Shown: positions 1-6,383 of the stretch, in pieces
Position numbering within the stretch: position 1 is the stretch's first letter
Layout of the letters: each line of letters starts with the position of its first letter
Source: Synechococcaceae cyanobacterium
GTDB lineage: Bacteria; Cyanobacteriota; Cyanobacteriia; PCC-6307; Cyanobiaceae
Length of the DNA stretch: 13,426 nt
Assembly (NCBI GenBank): GCA_947460085.1
Contig: CANHGA010000031.1
Span: forward strand, 1-13,426
Direction of reading: 5' to 3'
Notes under the pieces: generated by a model
The model's input: only the letters and a program-made list of their open reading frames with translations
The model's database searches: none
Told to the model about the DNA's origin: nothing
Program-made: the position numbers and the translations under genes

Positions 1-9
1 AATAAATGA

Positions 10-186
10 ATCACCAGCTCCTGGAACGGAGGTGAAACCAAGAACTTGTACTGGGCGAGAAGGACCTGCGCCATCGCCAAGCATGCCCACAAGCACCAGC
101 TGAGCCTTAAGGAGGCCGCCCTGGTGCTGGGCGAAATCAGTGCCGATGACTTCGATCGCTACGTGAAGCCCGAAAAAATGGTCTAG
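10..186 (+). CDS. fumC: Class II fumarase, C-terminal tail only (partial or broken)
   Basis: The last ~40 codons match the C-terminus of class II fumarases (fumarate to malate, TCA cycle, cytosol). Visible landmarks are CAIAKHAHK, then LSLKEAALVLG, then FDRYVKPEKMV before TAG at 184-186; E. coli FumC ends with a very similar IAKKAHKEG...LKAAALALG...FDSWVRPEQMV. Upstream of about base 64 the frame no longer resembles fumarase: the usual TALNxHIGY segment is absent and there is an in-frame TGA at 7-9. A GAGAAGG string around 57-63 would fit the expected Y-E-K-A-C run if one base were removed, so a frameshift or poor edge sequence is possible. The family assignment is from the tail alone; aspartase or another lyase-superfamily member is less likely. 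Confidence 0.6.
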   Translation: MTSSWNGGETKNLYWARRTCAIAKHAHKHQLSLKEAALVLGEISADDFDRYVKPEKMV

Positions 187-228
187 GCCAGCCAGGGGCC
201 CTATTACGCTCCGGCGATTCGCCTTCCG

Positions 229-1407
229 TTGCTCTTGGTGTTCAACTTCCTGCTGCTCGCGGCCCTGCTGCTGGGCCTTGGCCTGCTGTGGCTTGAACTC
301 CGCCATCGCCTCAGGCCGGCCTCGCCCCTGCAGTTGAAGGCCGGCCCCTTCCAGGTGGAGAGCAGCCCCCAGGGGGTCACCGTCACCGGGGAGATCACCA
401 TCGCCAATCCCCACCGGCGCATGGAAGTGTTCGTGCCGGAGATCAGCCTGAATCCAACCCTGTTGGGCAACGGTCACCTCCGCAATCTGGAGGTGAAAAG
501 CCAAATCGTGGCCCTCCATCCCGATGAGGAGAGCAGGGCCGATCACTATTGGGCCGCCTACATCGTCAAAGGGCGCAAGAGCACCCGGGCCCGCCTTGAG
601 ATCAGCATCACTGCGGCCCCAGGCATTGCGATCAAGAAACTGATTGACACCCTGTGGATTGAGGTGCTCTGGGTCAATTACGGACCCTTTGGTCGCCTGC
701 AGCGCCGGGATGGATTTCTTGTTCCCCTGCGCAAACCCGAGCCGATTAACGCCAACACCGCCACGTGGCGCCAGGGTGATCGCTGCCAGGTGCTTCCGAT
801 TGGCACCCACCTGCTCGGTGTTCTCGACGAGCCCCAGGAGGTGTTGCGCCGCTATGCCGGCCACCTCTGGCAGAGCGGTGACGTGCTCACCATTGGCGAA
901 ACACCCCTGGCGGTGATGCAAGGCCAGTACCTCCATCCCGCCACCCTCGAACCCTCGGCCCTGGCCCGGTTGCTGTGCCGGGTGTTCCACCCCACCAGCA
1001 GCCTGGCCACGGCCTGCGGCATGCAAAGCCTGATTGACCGGGAAGGCCCGGCCCGGATTCTCGGCGCCTGGCTACTTGGCACCGGGCTCAAGGCCCTGGG
1101 CTTCAAGGGTTGGTTTTATCGGCTGGCCGGAGATCAAGCCCGGCTGATTGATGACATCACCGGCACCACGCCGCCCTATGACCAAACCCTGGTGATGGGG
1201 CCCCAGGAGCCGGGGCAGTTTTGCCAACGCATGGCTGAGGCCCTGGGCGTGGCCGTGGCGGTTGTGGATGTGAACGACCTGGGCCGGGTCAAGGTGCTCG
1301 CCGCAAGCCAGGGTTGTGACGGGGCCCTGCTGGAGAGGGCCCTCAGGCCCAACCCAGCCGGCAACGCCAACGAACGCACTCCCCTGGTGCTGGTTCGGGG
1401 GGCCTAG
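229..1407 (+). CDS. Membrane-anchored protein with a CofE-like (F420-0:glutamate ligase-like) C-terminal domain
   Basis: This is a 392-residue protein starting at TTG 229; GTG 238 is an alternative, and there is no clear Shine-Dalgarno. Residues ~2-23 form one hydrophobic helix (FNFLLLAALLLGLGLLWL), suggesting an N-terminal membrane anchor. Residues ~37-130 are beta-rich (VTVTGEITIANPHRRMEVFVP) and could be an Ig/LEA2-like domain. Residues ~185-390 resemble the COG1478/CofE-like family: VLPIGTHLL, GDVLTIGETPLAVMQGQYL, GMQSLIDREG, AGDQARLIDDITGT and VVDVNDLGRVKVL. I recognise this second half from memory of cyanobacterial and Firmicutes proteins labelled F420-0:gamma-glutamyl ligase. True CofE adds glutamate to F420-0 using GTP. 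Whether this protein acts on F420 is unknown, as no other F420 gene is nearby. It follows the fumarase tail and precedes a GNAT-like gene. Confidence 0.62.
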   Translation: MLLVFNFLLLAALLLGLGLLWLELRHRLRPASPLQLKAGPFQVESSPQGVTVTGEITIANPHRRMEVFVPEISLNPTLLGNGHLRNLEVKSQIVALHPDEESRADHYWAAYIVKGRKSTRARLEISITAAPGIAIKKLIDTLWIEVLWVNYGPFGRLQRRDGFLVPLRKPEPINANTATWRQGDRCQVLPIGTHLLGVLDEPQEVLRRYAGHLWQSGDVLTIGETPLAVMQGQYLHPATLEPSALARLLCRVFHPTSSLATACGMQSLIDREGPARILGAWLLGTGLKALGFKGWFYRLAGDQARLIDDITGTTPPYDQTLVMGPQEPGQFCQRMAEALGVAVAVVDVNDLGRVKVLAASQGCDGALLERALRPNPAGNANERTPLVLVRGA

Positions 1408-1443
1408 GGGCCAACAAAACCGGTTCATTCCGATCAAGCTCGA

Positions 1444-1449
1444 TACACT
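1444..1449 (+). promoter_or_regulatory. Possible -10 element before the double-GNAT gene
   Basis: TACACT fits the TANNNT pattern of a sigma-70 -10 box and lies 31 bases upstream of ATG 1481, inside the 73-base gap after the preceding stop. I see no convincing -35 at 16-18 bases upstream, so support is weak. If real, transcription would begin near 1457. Confidence 0.22.
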
Positions 1450-1480
1450 GGGTGTTCAGGGTCCCTTTGGAACCACCCCC

Positions 1481-2539
1481 ATGGCGGTTGAGCCAGACCC
1501 AACCCAGTCTCTAGGGGCCCCATGCCCCACAAGCTGGCGGCTGGAGCCCCTGGCGGGGTGGCACCTGCCCTTGCTCAGTGATCCATCCTTCCTGCCGCTC
1601 CAGAGCGTGCTGCAGCGGGCCGTTTGGCTAGGGCTACCGGAGAGGCTGATCCACGCCCTGGCCGCCCGTCAGCCGATTGCACCGGTGGTTCTGGTCGCCT
1701 TTAGCGAGCACAATCCCCTTGGCCTGATTGTGACCAGCCGACTCAACCGCAGCGGCAGTTGTTGGCAGGTGCAGCACCTGCGCCTTGTGAACCCCATGGG
1801 TCAAAGGGATTTGGCTTCCACCCTGCTGCGGGAAGCCATCCACCAGGCCAAGGATGCCACCAGCTGGATGGCCACGGCCTCCAGCCTGGATTCCCAGCGC
1901 CTGGCCCTGCTGCGGGAACAGGGATTCCAACCCCTGCGCACCGACCAACTCTGGTGCTGGCCCGGCGCCCATGGGGCCGAAAGGGGCAACAGCTCAGCCC
2001 TGGGCTCCTTGCAACTGCGGCCGCTCAACCGGCGCAACGGTGCCCTGCTCTGGCACCTCGAGCAGGCCGCTTGCCCTGCCCAACTTCGCCAACTGCTCGA
2101 TCGGCGGGTCGAAGACCTGCTCGATCAAAGCCATCGCAAGGGCTGGCTGTTGGTCGACGGGATCCGCGATGAGGCGGTTGCCGGGGTGCGCTGGATTGGG
2201 GAGCACGCCGGGGGTGGCCATGACGTGGAACTCACCGTTCATCCCGGCTGGCAACACCTGATTGGTGGCGCCACGGAGCTGCTGTTGGCCCAAGCCCAGC
2301 AAACCTTTGGCCGCGGTAAAGACCTCTGGCTCCGCTGCGATGTGCGCGACGCACCCCGCCAGAGCTGGCTACGGGGTCGCGGTGCCCTGGAACGGGGCGA
2401 AAGGGTGCTGATGGCCCGCAGCGTGTGGCGCCGCCACGAACAGCCCTTGCCAGCCCTGGCGGCCCAACGGCTCGAAGCCATGTTCGGCCAGCTTCAACCC
2501 CAACGCCGCCCCCTGCCCACCCCCCTCATTCCCCGTTAA
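1481..2539 (+). CDS. Tandem GNAT-like acyltransferase protein
   Basis: This is a 352-residue soluble protein. The frame is open further upstream, but ATG 1481 is preferred because earlier codons overlap the preceding gene and read as low-complexity sequence. Residues ~66-160 look like a GNAT fold: beta strands with PLGLIVTSRL and QVQHLRLVNP, then the helix MGQRDLASTLLREAI near the acetyl-CoA-binding position, then SQRLALLREQGFQPL, the usual late 'individual becomes different' segment. Residues ~176-318 repeat the plan: LLVDGIRDEAVAGVRWIG, HDVELTVHPGW, GGATELLLAQAQ and QSWLRGRGALERGERVLMARSVW. The second copy lacks a clean Q/RxxGxG/A acyl-CoA loop and may be structural. The substrate is unknown. 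Its stop shares one base with the ruvX start (TAATG), so it is probably co-transcribed with that gene. The fold call comes from pattern reading, not a search. Confidence 0.7.
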   Translation: MAVEPDPTQSLGAPCPTSWRLEPLAGWHLPLLSDPSFLPLQSVLQRAVWLGLPERLIHALAARQPIAPVVLVAFSEHNPLGLIVTSRLNRSGSCWQVQHLRLVNPMGQRDLASTLLREAIHQAKDATSWMATASSLDSQRLALLREQGFQPLRTDQLWCWPGAHGAERGNSSALGSLQLRPLNRRNGALLWHLEQAACPAQLRQLLDRRVEDLLDQSHRKGWLLVDGIRDEAVAGVRWIGEHAGGGHDVELTVHPGWQHLIGGATELLLAQAQQTFGRGKDLWLRCDVRDAPRQSWLRGRGALERGERVLMARSVWRRHEQPLPALAAQRLEAMFGQLQPQRRPLPTPLIPR

Positions 2540-3036
2540 TGCCCCCCCAACCCCTGGCCCGATCGGCCCTGGCCCTGGATGTGGGTCGCCGTCGCATAGG
2601 CCTGGCTGGCTGCGACCCCCTCGGGATCACCGTGACCCCGCTCATGGCCCTGGCTCGGGGCAAATTTCCTGCGGATCTGGAGCGCCTGAAACCCCTGGTC
2701 AACGAACGGCGAGTCCAGGCCCTCGTGGTGGGTCTACCCCTGGATCGTGATGGCAGGCCCACGGAACAGGCAGCCCACTGCCGCCGTTATGGGGAACGGA
2801 TTGCCCGATCGTTGGAGCTCCCCTTAGCCTGGGTCAATGAGCACGCCAGCACCTGGGCCGCCGGGGAACAGCGGGGTCTGCATGGCGATCGCAGCGGCGC
2901 CCTCGACAGTGCCGCCGCTGCCCTGCTGCTAGAGCAATGGTTGGCCGAGGGGCCTGAAGCGGTTTTGCTCCAATGCGAACCGGTGCAACCAGCGACCCCC
3001 AACGACGGCAAAGAAGCCAACGTTGATCCATCCTGA
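2539..3036 (+). CDS. ruvX: YqgF/RuvX family Holliday junction resolvase-like protein
   Basis: A 165-residue RNase H-fold protein of the YqgF/RuvX family, implicated in pre-16S rRNA 5' end maturation and proposed as a Holliday junction resolvase in the cytosol. Landmarks: the first acidic motif LALDVGRRRIGLA (Asp14), VVGLPL at 63-68, NEHAST at 100-105 where most family members have DERLST (Glu101 kept), and the last acidic motif LDSAAAALLLEQWL (Asp123). The C-terminal ~25 residues extend past the usual 138-155 residue family length and look disordered. ATG 2539 shares its A with the TAA of the upstream GNAT-like gene, indicating translational coupling. An ATG further upstream at 2425 in this frame would overlap that gene by over 100 bases and gives a proline-rich, non-conserved leader, so it is rejected. 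Confidence 0.92.
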   Translation: MPPQPLARSALALDVGRRRIGLAGCDPLGITVTPLMALARGKFPADLERLKPLVNERRVQALVVGLPLDRDGRPTEQAAHCRRYGERIARSLELPLAWVNEHASTWAAGEQRGLHGDRSGALDSAAAALLLEQWLAEGPEAVLLQCEPVQPATPNDGKEANVDPS

Positions 3037-3055
3037 GAACACAACCACCAACGCC

Positions 3056-3607
3056 ATGAGCTCTGAAAGTTCCGCCATGACCAACGCCGGCGACGTGCCC
3101 ACAGTGCTGGTGAGCGATACCCGCGGCCGCCAACTCCTCTGCTTCCTCGAAGAGTTGATCCCCCTGGATGGCCATGACTATGTCCTGCTCACCCCGGTGG
3201 ACACCCCGGTCTGCCTGTTCCAGCTTGACGACGAGGAAGATCCCGAGCTGATTGACACCATCGATGCCACCGAGCCGATCCTTTCCGTGGCCGACGTGGT
3301 CCTGCAGGAGCACGACCTCACCCTGGTGCGCTCCGCCGTCACCCTCACCGTCAGCGGCGAACTCGATGAACCCGAGCCCGAAGACCTCGAGGACGACGAG
3401 GACGCTGATGACGATTCCGAGACCTATGAACTTCTGGTGAGTTTCATGGTCGAAAACCAGGAATATGGCCTCTACATCCCCCTCGACCCTTTCTTTGTGG
3501 TCGCACGGATGCAAGGCACCGAGGCAATCCTGGTGGAAGGTGAGGAATTTGACCGGGTCCAACCCCGTATCGAAGCCGAACTGGCAGAGCGAGAGGGCGA
3601 CCTCTGA
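3056..3607 (+). CDS. DUF3727-type conserved cyanobacterial acidic protein
   Basis: A 183-residue soluble protein; ATG 3056 is chosen, with ATG 3077 as an equally possible start giving 176 residues. Residues ~16-100 form a first beta-rich domain resembling DUF1292 (VLVSDTRGRQLLCFLEEL, YVLLTPVDTPVCLFQLDD). Residues ~102-123 are a strongly acidic linker made mostly of Asp and Glu. Residues ~124-178 form a second domain (YELLVSFMVENQEYGLYIPL, FFVVARMQGTEAILVEGEEF) that I recognise as the DUF3727-type module shared by cyanobacteria and plastid-bearing plants. The biochemical function is not known to me. It sits 19 bases after ruvX, and its TGA shares one base with the ATG of the YqeG-type phosphatase (TGATG), so it belongs to this housekeeping operon. 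Confidence 0.85.
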   Translation: MSSESSAMTNAGDVPTVLVSDTRGRQLLCFLEELIPLDGHDYVLLTPVDTPVCLFQLDDEEDPELIDTIDATEPILSVADVVLQEHDLTLVRSAVTLTVSGELDEPEPEDLEDDEDADDDSETYELLVSFMVENQEYGLYIPLDPFFVVARMQGTEAILVEGEEFDRVQPRIEAELAEREGDL

Positions 3608-4116
3608 TGCTCGCTGAGCTGCTGCGCCCCAACTGGTTAATGGAGTGCACCCTGGCGGAACTGCCGCTGGAGGCACTCCAGGAGCGCGGCATCCAGGCCC
3701 TGGTCCTGGATGTGGATCGCACCCTGCTGCCGCGCCGCCAAAGCCTGGTGCCTCCCCTGGCCCTGGGTTGGTTGCAAGAGGCCAAACAGCAGTTCCCGAT
3801 CCATCTGTTCAGCAATAACCCCTCCCGCCAGCGCATTGGCTCCGTTGCCCAAACCCTGGGCTTGCCCTTCACCACCTCGGCGGGCAAGCCCCGTCGCGGT
3901 GCCCTGCGGCGGGTTCTGGCCCAACTCAACGTTCCAGCCGCCCAGGTCGCCCTCGTGGGCGACCGGCTGTTCACCGATGTGATCGCTGGTAACCGTCTGG
4001 GCCTGTTCACGGTGCTCGTCAAACCGATTGACGCCCAAGGCCAGCCCTGCCAGCGGGATCGCTTGCAAAAAATGGAATTGCACGTGGCGCAATGGATGGG
4101 TGCTGCCCTCCGCTGA
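3607..4116 (+). CDS. YqeG family HAD-superfamily (IIIA) phosphatase
   Basis: A 169-residue member of the YqeG branch of HAD hydrolases, magnesium-dependent phosphatases in the cytosol; plant and yeast relatives act on phosphatidylglycerophosphate. HAD motifs are complete: motif I LVLDVDRTLLP with nucleophile Asp35 and acid/base Asp37; motif II LFSNNPS with Ser69; motif III Lys94 in AGKPRRGALRR; motif IV VGDRLFTDVIAGN with Asp119 and Asp124. Length is typical for the family. The opening WLMECTLAELPLEALQERGI is a short cap-less N-terminus. It overlaps both neighbours by one base (TGATG at each end), so it is coupled to the DUF3727-type gene and to proB. Whether the cyanobacterial enzyme dephosphorylates phosphatidylglycerophosphate to make the thylakoid lipid PG is an inference from plant and yeast relatives. 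Confidence 0.9.
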   Translation: MLAELLRPNWLMECTLAELPLEALQERGIQALVLDVDRTLLPRRQSLVPPLALGWLQEAKQQFPIHLFSNNPSRQRIGSVAQTLGLPFTTSAGKPRRGALRRVLAQLNVPAAQVALVGDRLFTDVIAGNRLGLFTVLVKPIDAQGQPCQRDRLQKMELHVAQWMGAALR

Positions 4117-5204
4117 TGGCACCGATCGGCAACGGAATGCGGCGGGTGATCAAGGTGGGTACCAGCCTCCTGCGGGGCACTGCTGAGCGCCCAACCCCAG
4201 CGGTCATTGCCGACCTGGCCGCGAGCATGGCCCGGCAACAGGCCAAGGGGGATGTGCTTGCCCTGGTCACCAGCGGGGCCGTGGGCCTGGGCTGTGGGGC
4301 CCTCAAGTTGGCCAAAAGGCCCACCGAGCTGGTGGCCCTCCAGGCCGCCGCCGCCGTCGGCCAGGGCCAGCTCATGGCCCTCTACCAAGACGCCTTTACC
4401 CGTTGCGGTGTCGCCGTGGCCCAGGTTTTACTCACCAGGGGGGATCTCGCCTCCAGGCGCCGCTATCAAAATGCTTGCAGCACCCTCGAACAGCTGCTCA
4501 GCTGGGGGGTGGTCCCCGTGGTGAACGAAAACGACACCTTGGCCACCGATGAGCTGCGCTTCGGTGACAACGACACCCTCTCAGCCCTGGTGGCGGTGGC
4601 TGTAGGCGCCGATGAATTGGTCTTACTCACCGATGTGGATCACCTTTATTCGGGGGACCCCCGCAGCGACGCCTCCGCCCAGCCGATTGAGGAGGTGCGC
4701 GACCTCGCCGAATTGGAACGCTTTAGCCAAGGGGCTACGGGCGGCGGCCAGTGGGGCACTGGCGGCATGACCACCAAAATCGCGGCCGCCCGCATTGCCA
4801 CCTCCAGTGGCATCCGGGTGCGGTTGGCCGATGGCCGGGATCCCCGGGTTCTCGATGCCCTGTTCGCCGGGGAGAAGGTGGGCACGGTGTTCCAGCCATC
4901 CCAGCGCCCCCTACCCGATCGCAAGCGCTGGCTGGCCCATGCCCTGCTCCCCAAGGGAACCCTGAAGCTGGATCCCGGGGCCGAGGCCGCCTTGGTAGAC
5001 CGGGGGGCCTCGCTACTGGCCGTGGGCGTGCATGCCGTGGAGGGGGAGTTTGATCGGCGGGAAGCGGTGCGACTGCTAAGCGCCGATGGCCGGGAATTGG
5101 GCCGCGGTTTATCCACCCTCAGCAGCGGGGAACTGCGGGAGCTGATGGGCCGGGCGGGGGTCGAGGTGGTGCATCGTGACCAGTTGGTGATCACGCGGGG
5201 CTAG
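4116..5204 (+). CDS. proB: Glutamate 5-kinase
   Basis: A 362-residue ProB, the first enzyme of proline synthesis (ATP + L-glutamate to gamma-glutamyl phosphate) in the cytosol. The amino-acid-kinase domain spans residues ~8-260: VIKVGTSLL with Lys13, VTSGAVGLG at 51-59, VPVVNENDT, FGDNDTLSALVA around 149-160, LLTDVDHLYSGDP, and GTGGMTTKIAAA with Lys221. A PUA domain occupies ~275-360 (KGTLKLDPGAE, GRELGRGLSTLSSGEL), matching the two-domain, ~367-residue E. coli enzyme that is feedback-inhibited by proline. ATG 4116 shares its A with the TGA of the YqeG-type gene; the upstream ATG 4092 in frame overlaps that gene by 25 bases and is less likely. The partner proA is not in the window. Confidence 0.96.
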   Translation: MAPIGNGMRRVIKVGTSLLRGTAERPTPAVIADLAASMARQQAKGDVLALVTSGAVGLGCGALKLAKRPTELVALQAAAAVGQGQLMALYQDAFTRCGVAVAQVLLTRGDLASRRRYQNACSTLEQLLSWGVVPVVNENDTLATDELRFGDNDTLSALVAVAVGADELVLLTDVDHLYSGDPRSDASAQPIEEVRDLAELERFSQGATGGGQWGTGGMTTKIAAARIATSSGIRVRLADGRDPRVLDALFAGEKVGTVFQPSQRPLPDRKRWLAHALLPKGTLKLDPGAEAALVDRGASLLAVGVHAVEGEFDRREAVRLLSADGRELGRGLSTLSSGELRELMGRAGVEVVHRDQLVITRG

Positions 5205-5264
5205 GCAAAGAACCACCCCACCTACGATCCGGCCAGCTTCACCCTCCCCGCAGCCAAGCCCGTG

Positions 5265-6347
5265 ATGCGCTTCAGCGAACTGCTCAGCCAACTGGGCCAG
5301 GTGACAGGGGAGACTCCGCGGCATCTCGCCAGCGATCCCGAACTCCAGGGCGCCAATGCCCTGGACCAGGCCAACCCTGGCCAATTGAGCTTTCTGGAGC
5401 GGGGCAATGCCCTGGCCATCGCCCTCGCCAACACCAGGGCATCAGCGGTGCTGTTGCCTCCAGATCCTGACTTGCAAGCGGTCGCTACCGCCCAGGGCTT
5501 GGCTTGGGTTGCCCTCAAGGATCCCCGGCTCGCCTTTGCCGAATCCCTCGACTGCCTGCACCCGCGCAAGCCCAAACCAGCGGGGATTCATCCAACTGCG
5601 GTGGTGGATTGCAGCGCCACCATCGGCTCCGGCGTGCATATCGGCGCCCATGTGGTGGTGGGCGAGGCCTGCACCATCGCTGATGGCTGCACCCTCCATG
5701 CCGGCGCCGTTCTCTACGAGGACGTGCAACTGGCGAAAGGCTGTGAAATCCATTCCGGGGCAGTGCTGCACCCTGGCAGTCGACTGGCCGCCCAGTGCGT
5801 GGTGCATTCCAACGCGGTGGTGGGTAGCGAGGGTTTTGGCTTTGTTCCCACGGCCCAGGGATGGCGAAAAATGCCCCAAACGGGGCTTGTGGTGCTGGAA
5901 GAGGCGGTGGAGGTGGGCTGCGGCACCACCATCGATCGTCCATCGGTGGGCGAGACCCGGATCGGCGCAGGCACCAAAATCGACAACCTGGTTCAGATCG
6001 GCCATGGGGTGATCACCGGCAAAGGCTGCGCCCTGGCCTCCCAGGTGGGCATTGCCGGCGGCGCCAAACTCGGCCATGGGGTGATCCTGGCCGGCCAGGT
6101 GGGCGTGGCCAACCGCGCTGTGATCGGCGATGGGGCCATCGCCTCCTCCAAATCCGGCATCCATGGCGAAGTGGCCGCAGGGGAGGTAGTGAGTGGCTAT
6201 CCAGCCATTCCGAACCGGCTTTGGTTGCGCTGCTCCGCTGCCTTCAACAAGCTGCCCGAGATGGCCAAGACCCTGCGCAAACTGCAAGCCAGTGGGCCCA
6301 AGACACCTGAACCCACCCCAACCGAGGCCAAAGCAACCAGCCAGTAG
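5265..6347 (+). CDS. lpxD: UDP-3-O-acylglucosamine N-acyltransferase
   Basis: A 360-residue LpxD, which transfers a hydroxyacyl chain from acyl-ACP to the 2-amino group of UDP-3-O-acylglucosamine in lipid A synthesis, on the cytosolic side. Residues 1-~105 form the uridine-binding N-terminal domain (LLSQLGQVTG, LSFLERGNALAIALANT). Residues ~107-320 are a left-handed beta-helix of hexapeptide repeats (GIHPTAVVDCSATIGSGVHI, GCTLHAGAVLYEDV). The catalytic histidine is His247 in DNLVQIGHGVITG, equivalent to His239 of E. coli LpxD. The region before it keeps VGSEGFGFVPT and GCGTTIDRPSVGETRIG. A C-terminal helix (LPEMAKTLRKLQ) is followed by a Pro/Thr-rich tail. ATG 5265 directly follows an in-frame GTG 5262, so either may serve. 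It lies 60 bases after proB and 36 before leuB, consistent with one transcript. Confidence 0.95.
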   Translation: MRFSELLSQLGQVTGETPRHLASDPELQGANALDQANPGQLSFLERGNALAIALANTRASAVLLPPDPDLQAVATAQGLAWVALKDPRLAFAESLDCLHPRKPKPAGIHPTAVVDCSATIGSGVHIGAHVVVGEACTIADGCTLHAGAVLYEDVQLAKGCEIHSGAVLHPGSRLAAQCVVHSNAVVGSEGFGFVPTAQGWRKMPQTGLVVLEEAVEVGCGTTIDRPSVGETRIGAGTKIDNLVQIGHGVITGKGCALASQVGIAGGAKLGHGVILAGQVGVANRAVIGDGAIASSKSGIHGEVAAGEVVSGYPAIPNRLWLRCSAAFNKLPEMAKTLRKLQASGPKTPEPTPTEAKATSQ

Positions 6348-6383
6348 CCTCGCGGCCTGCCCTAACGCCCCGCGGCACCTGCG

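Noticed and set aside
2885..2892. HIP1 octamer GCGATCGC
   Set aside because: I noticed a single copy inside ruvX; one site in 13 kb is not the dense HIP1 pattern of many freshwater cyanobacteria and carries no local meaning.
2834..3676. 280-residue open frame antisense to ruvX and the DUF3727-type gene
   Set aside because: It is an overlapping shadow; its composition is explained by the acidic coding sequence on the + strand.
3444..4388. 314-residue open frame antisense to the YqeG-type gene and proB
   Set aside because: It crosses three real genes, is full of Arg/Pro/Gly and shows no recognisable domain.
5223..5228. TACGAT as a -10 box for lpxD
   Set aside because: It fits TANNNT but has no -35 at a workable distance, and the 60-base gap is compatible with read-through from proB.
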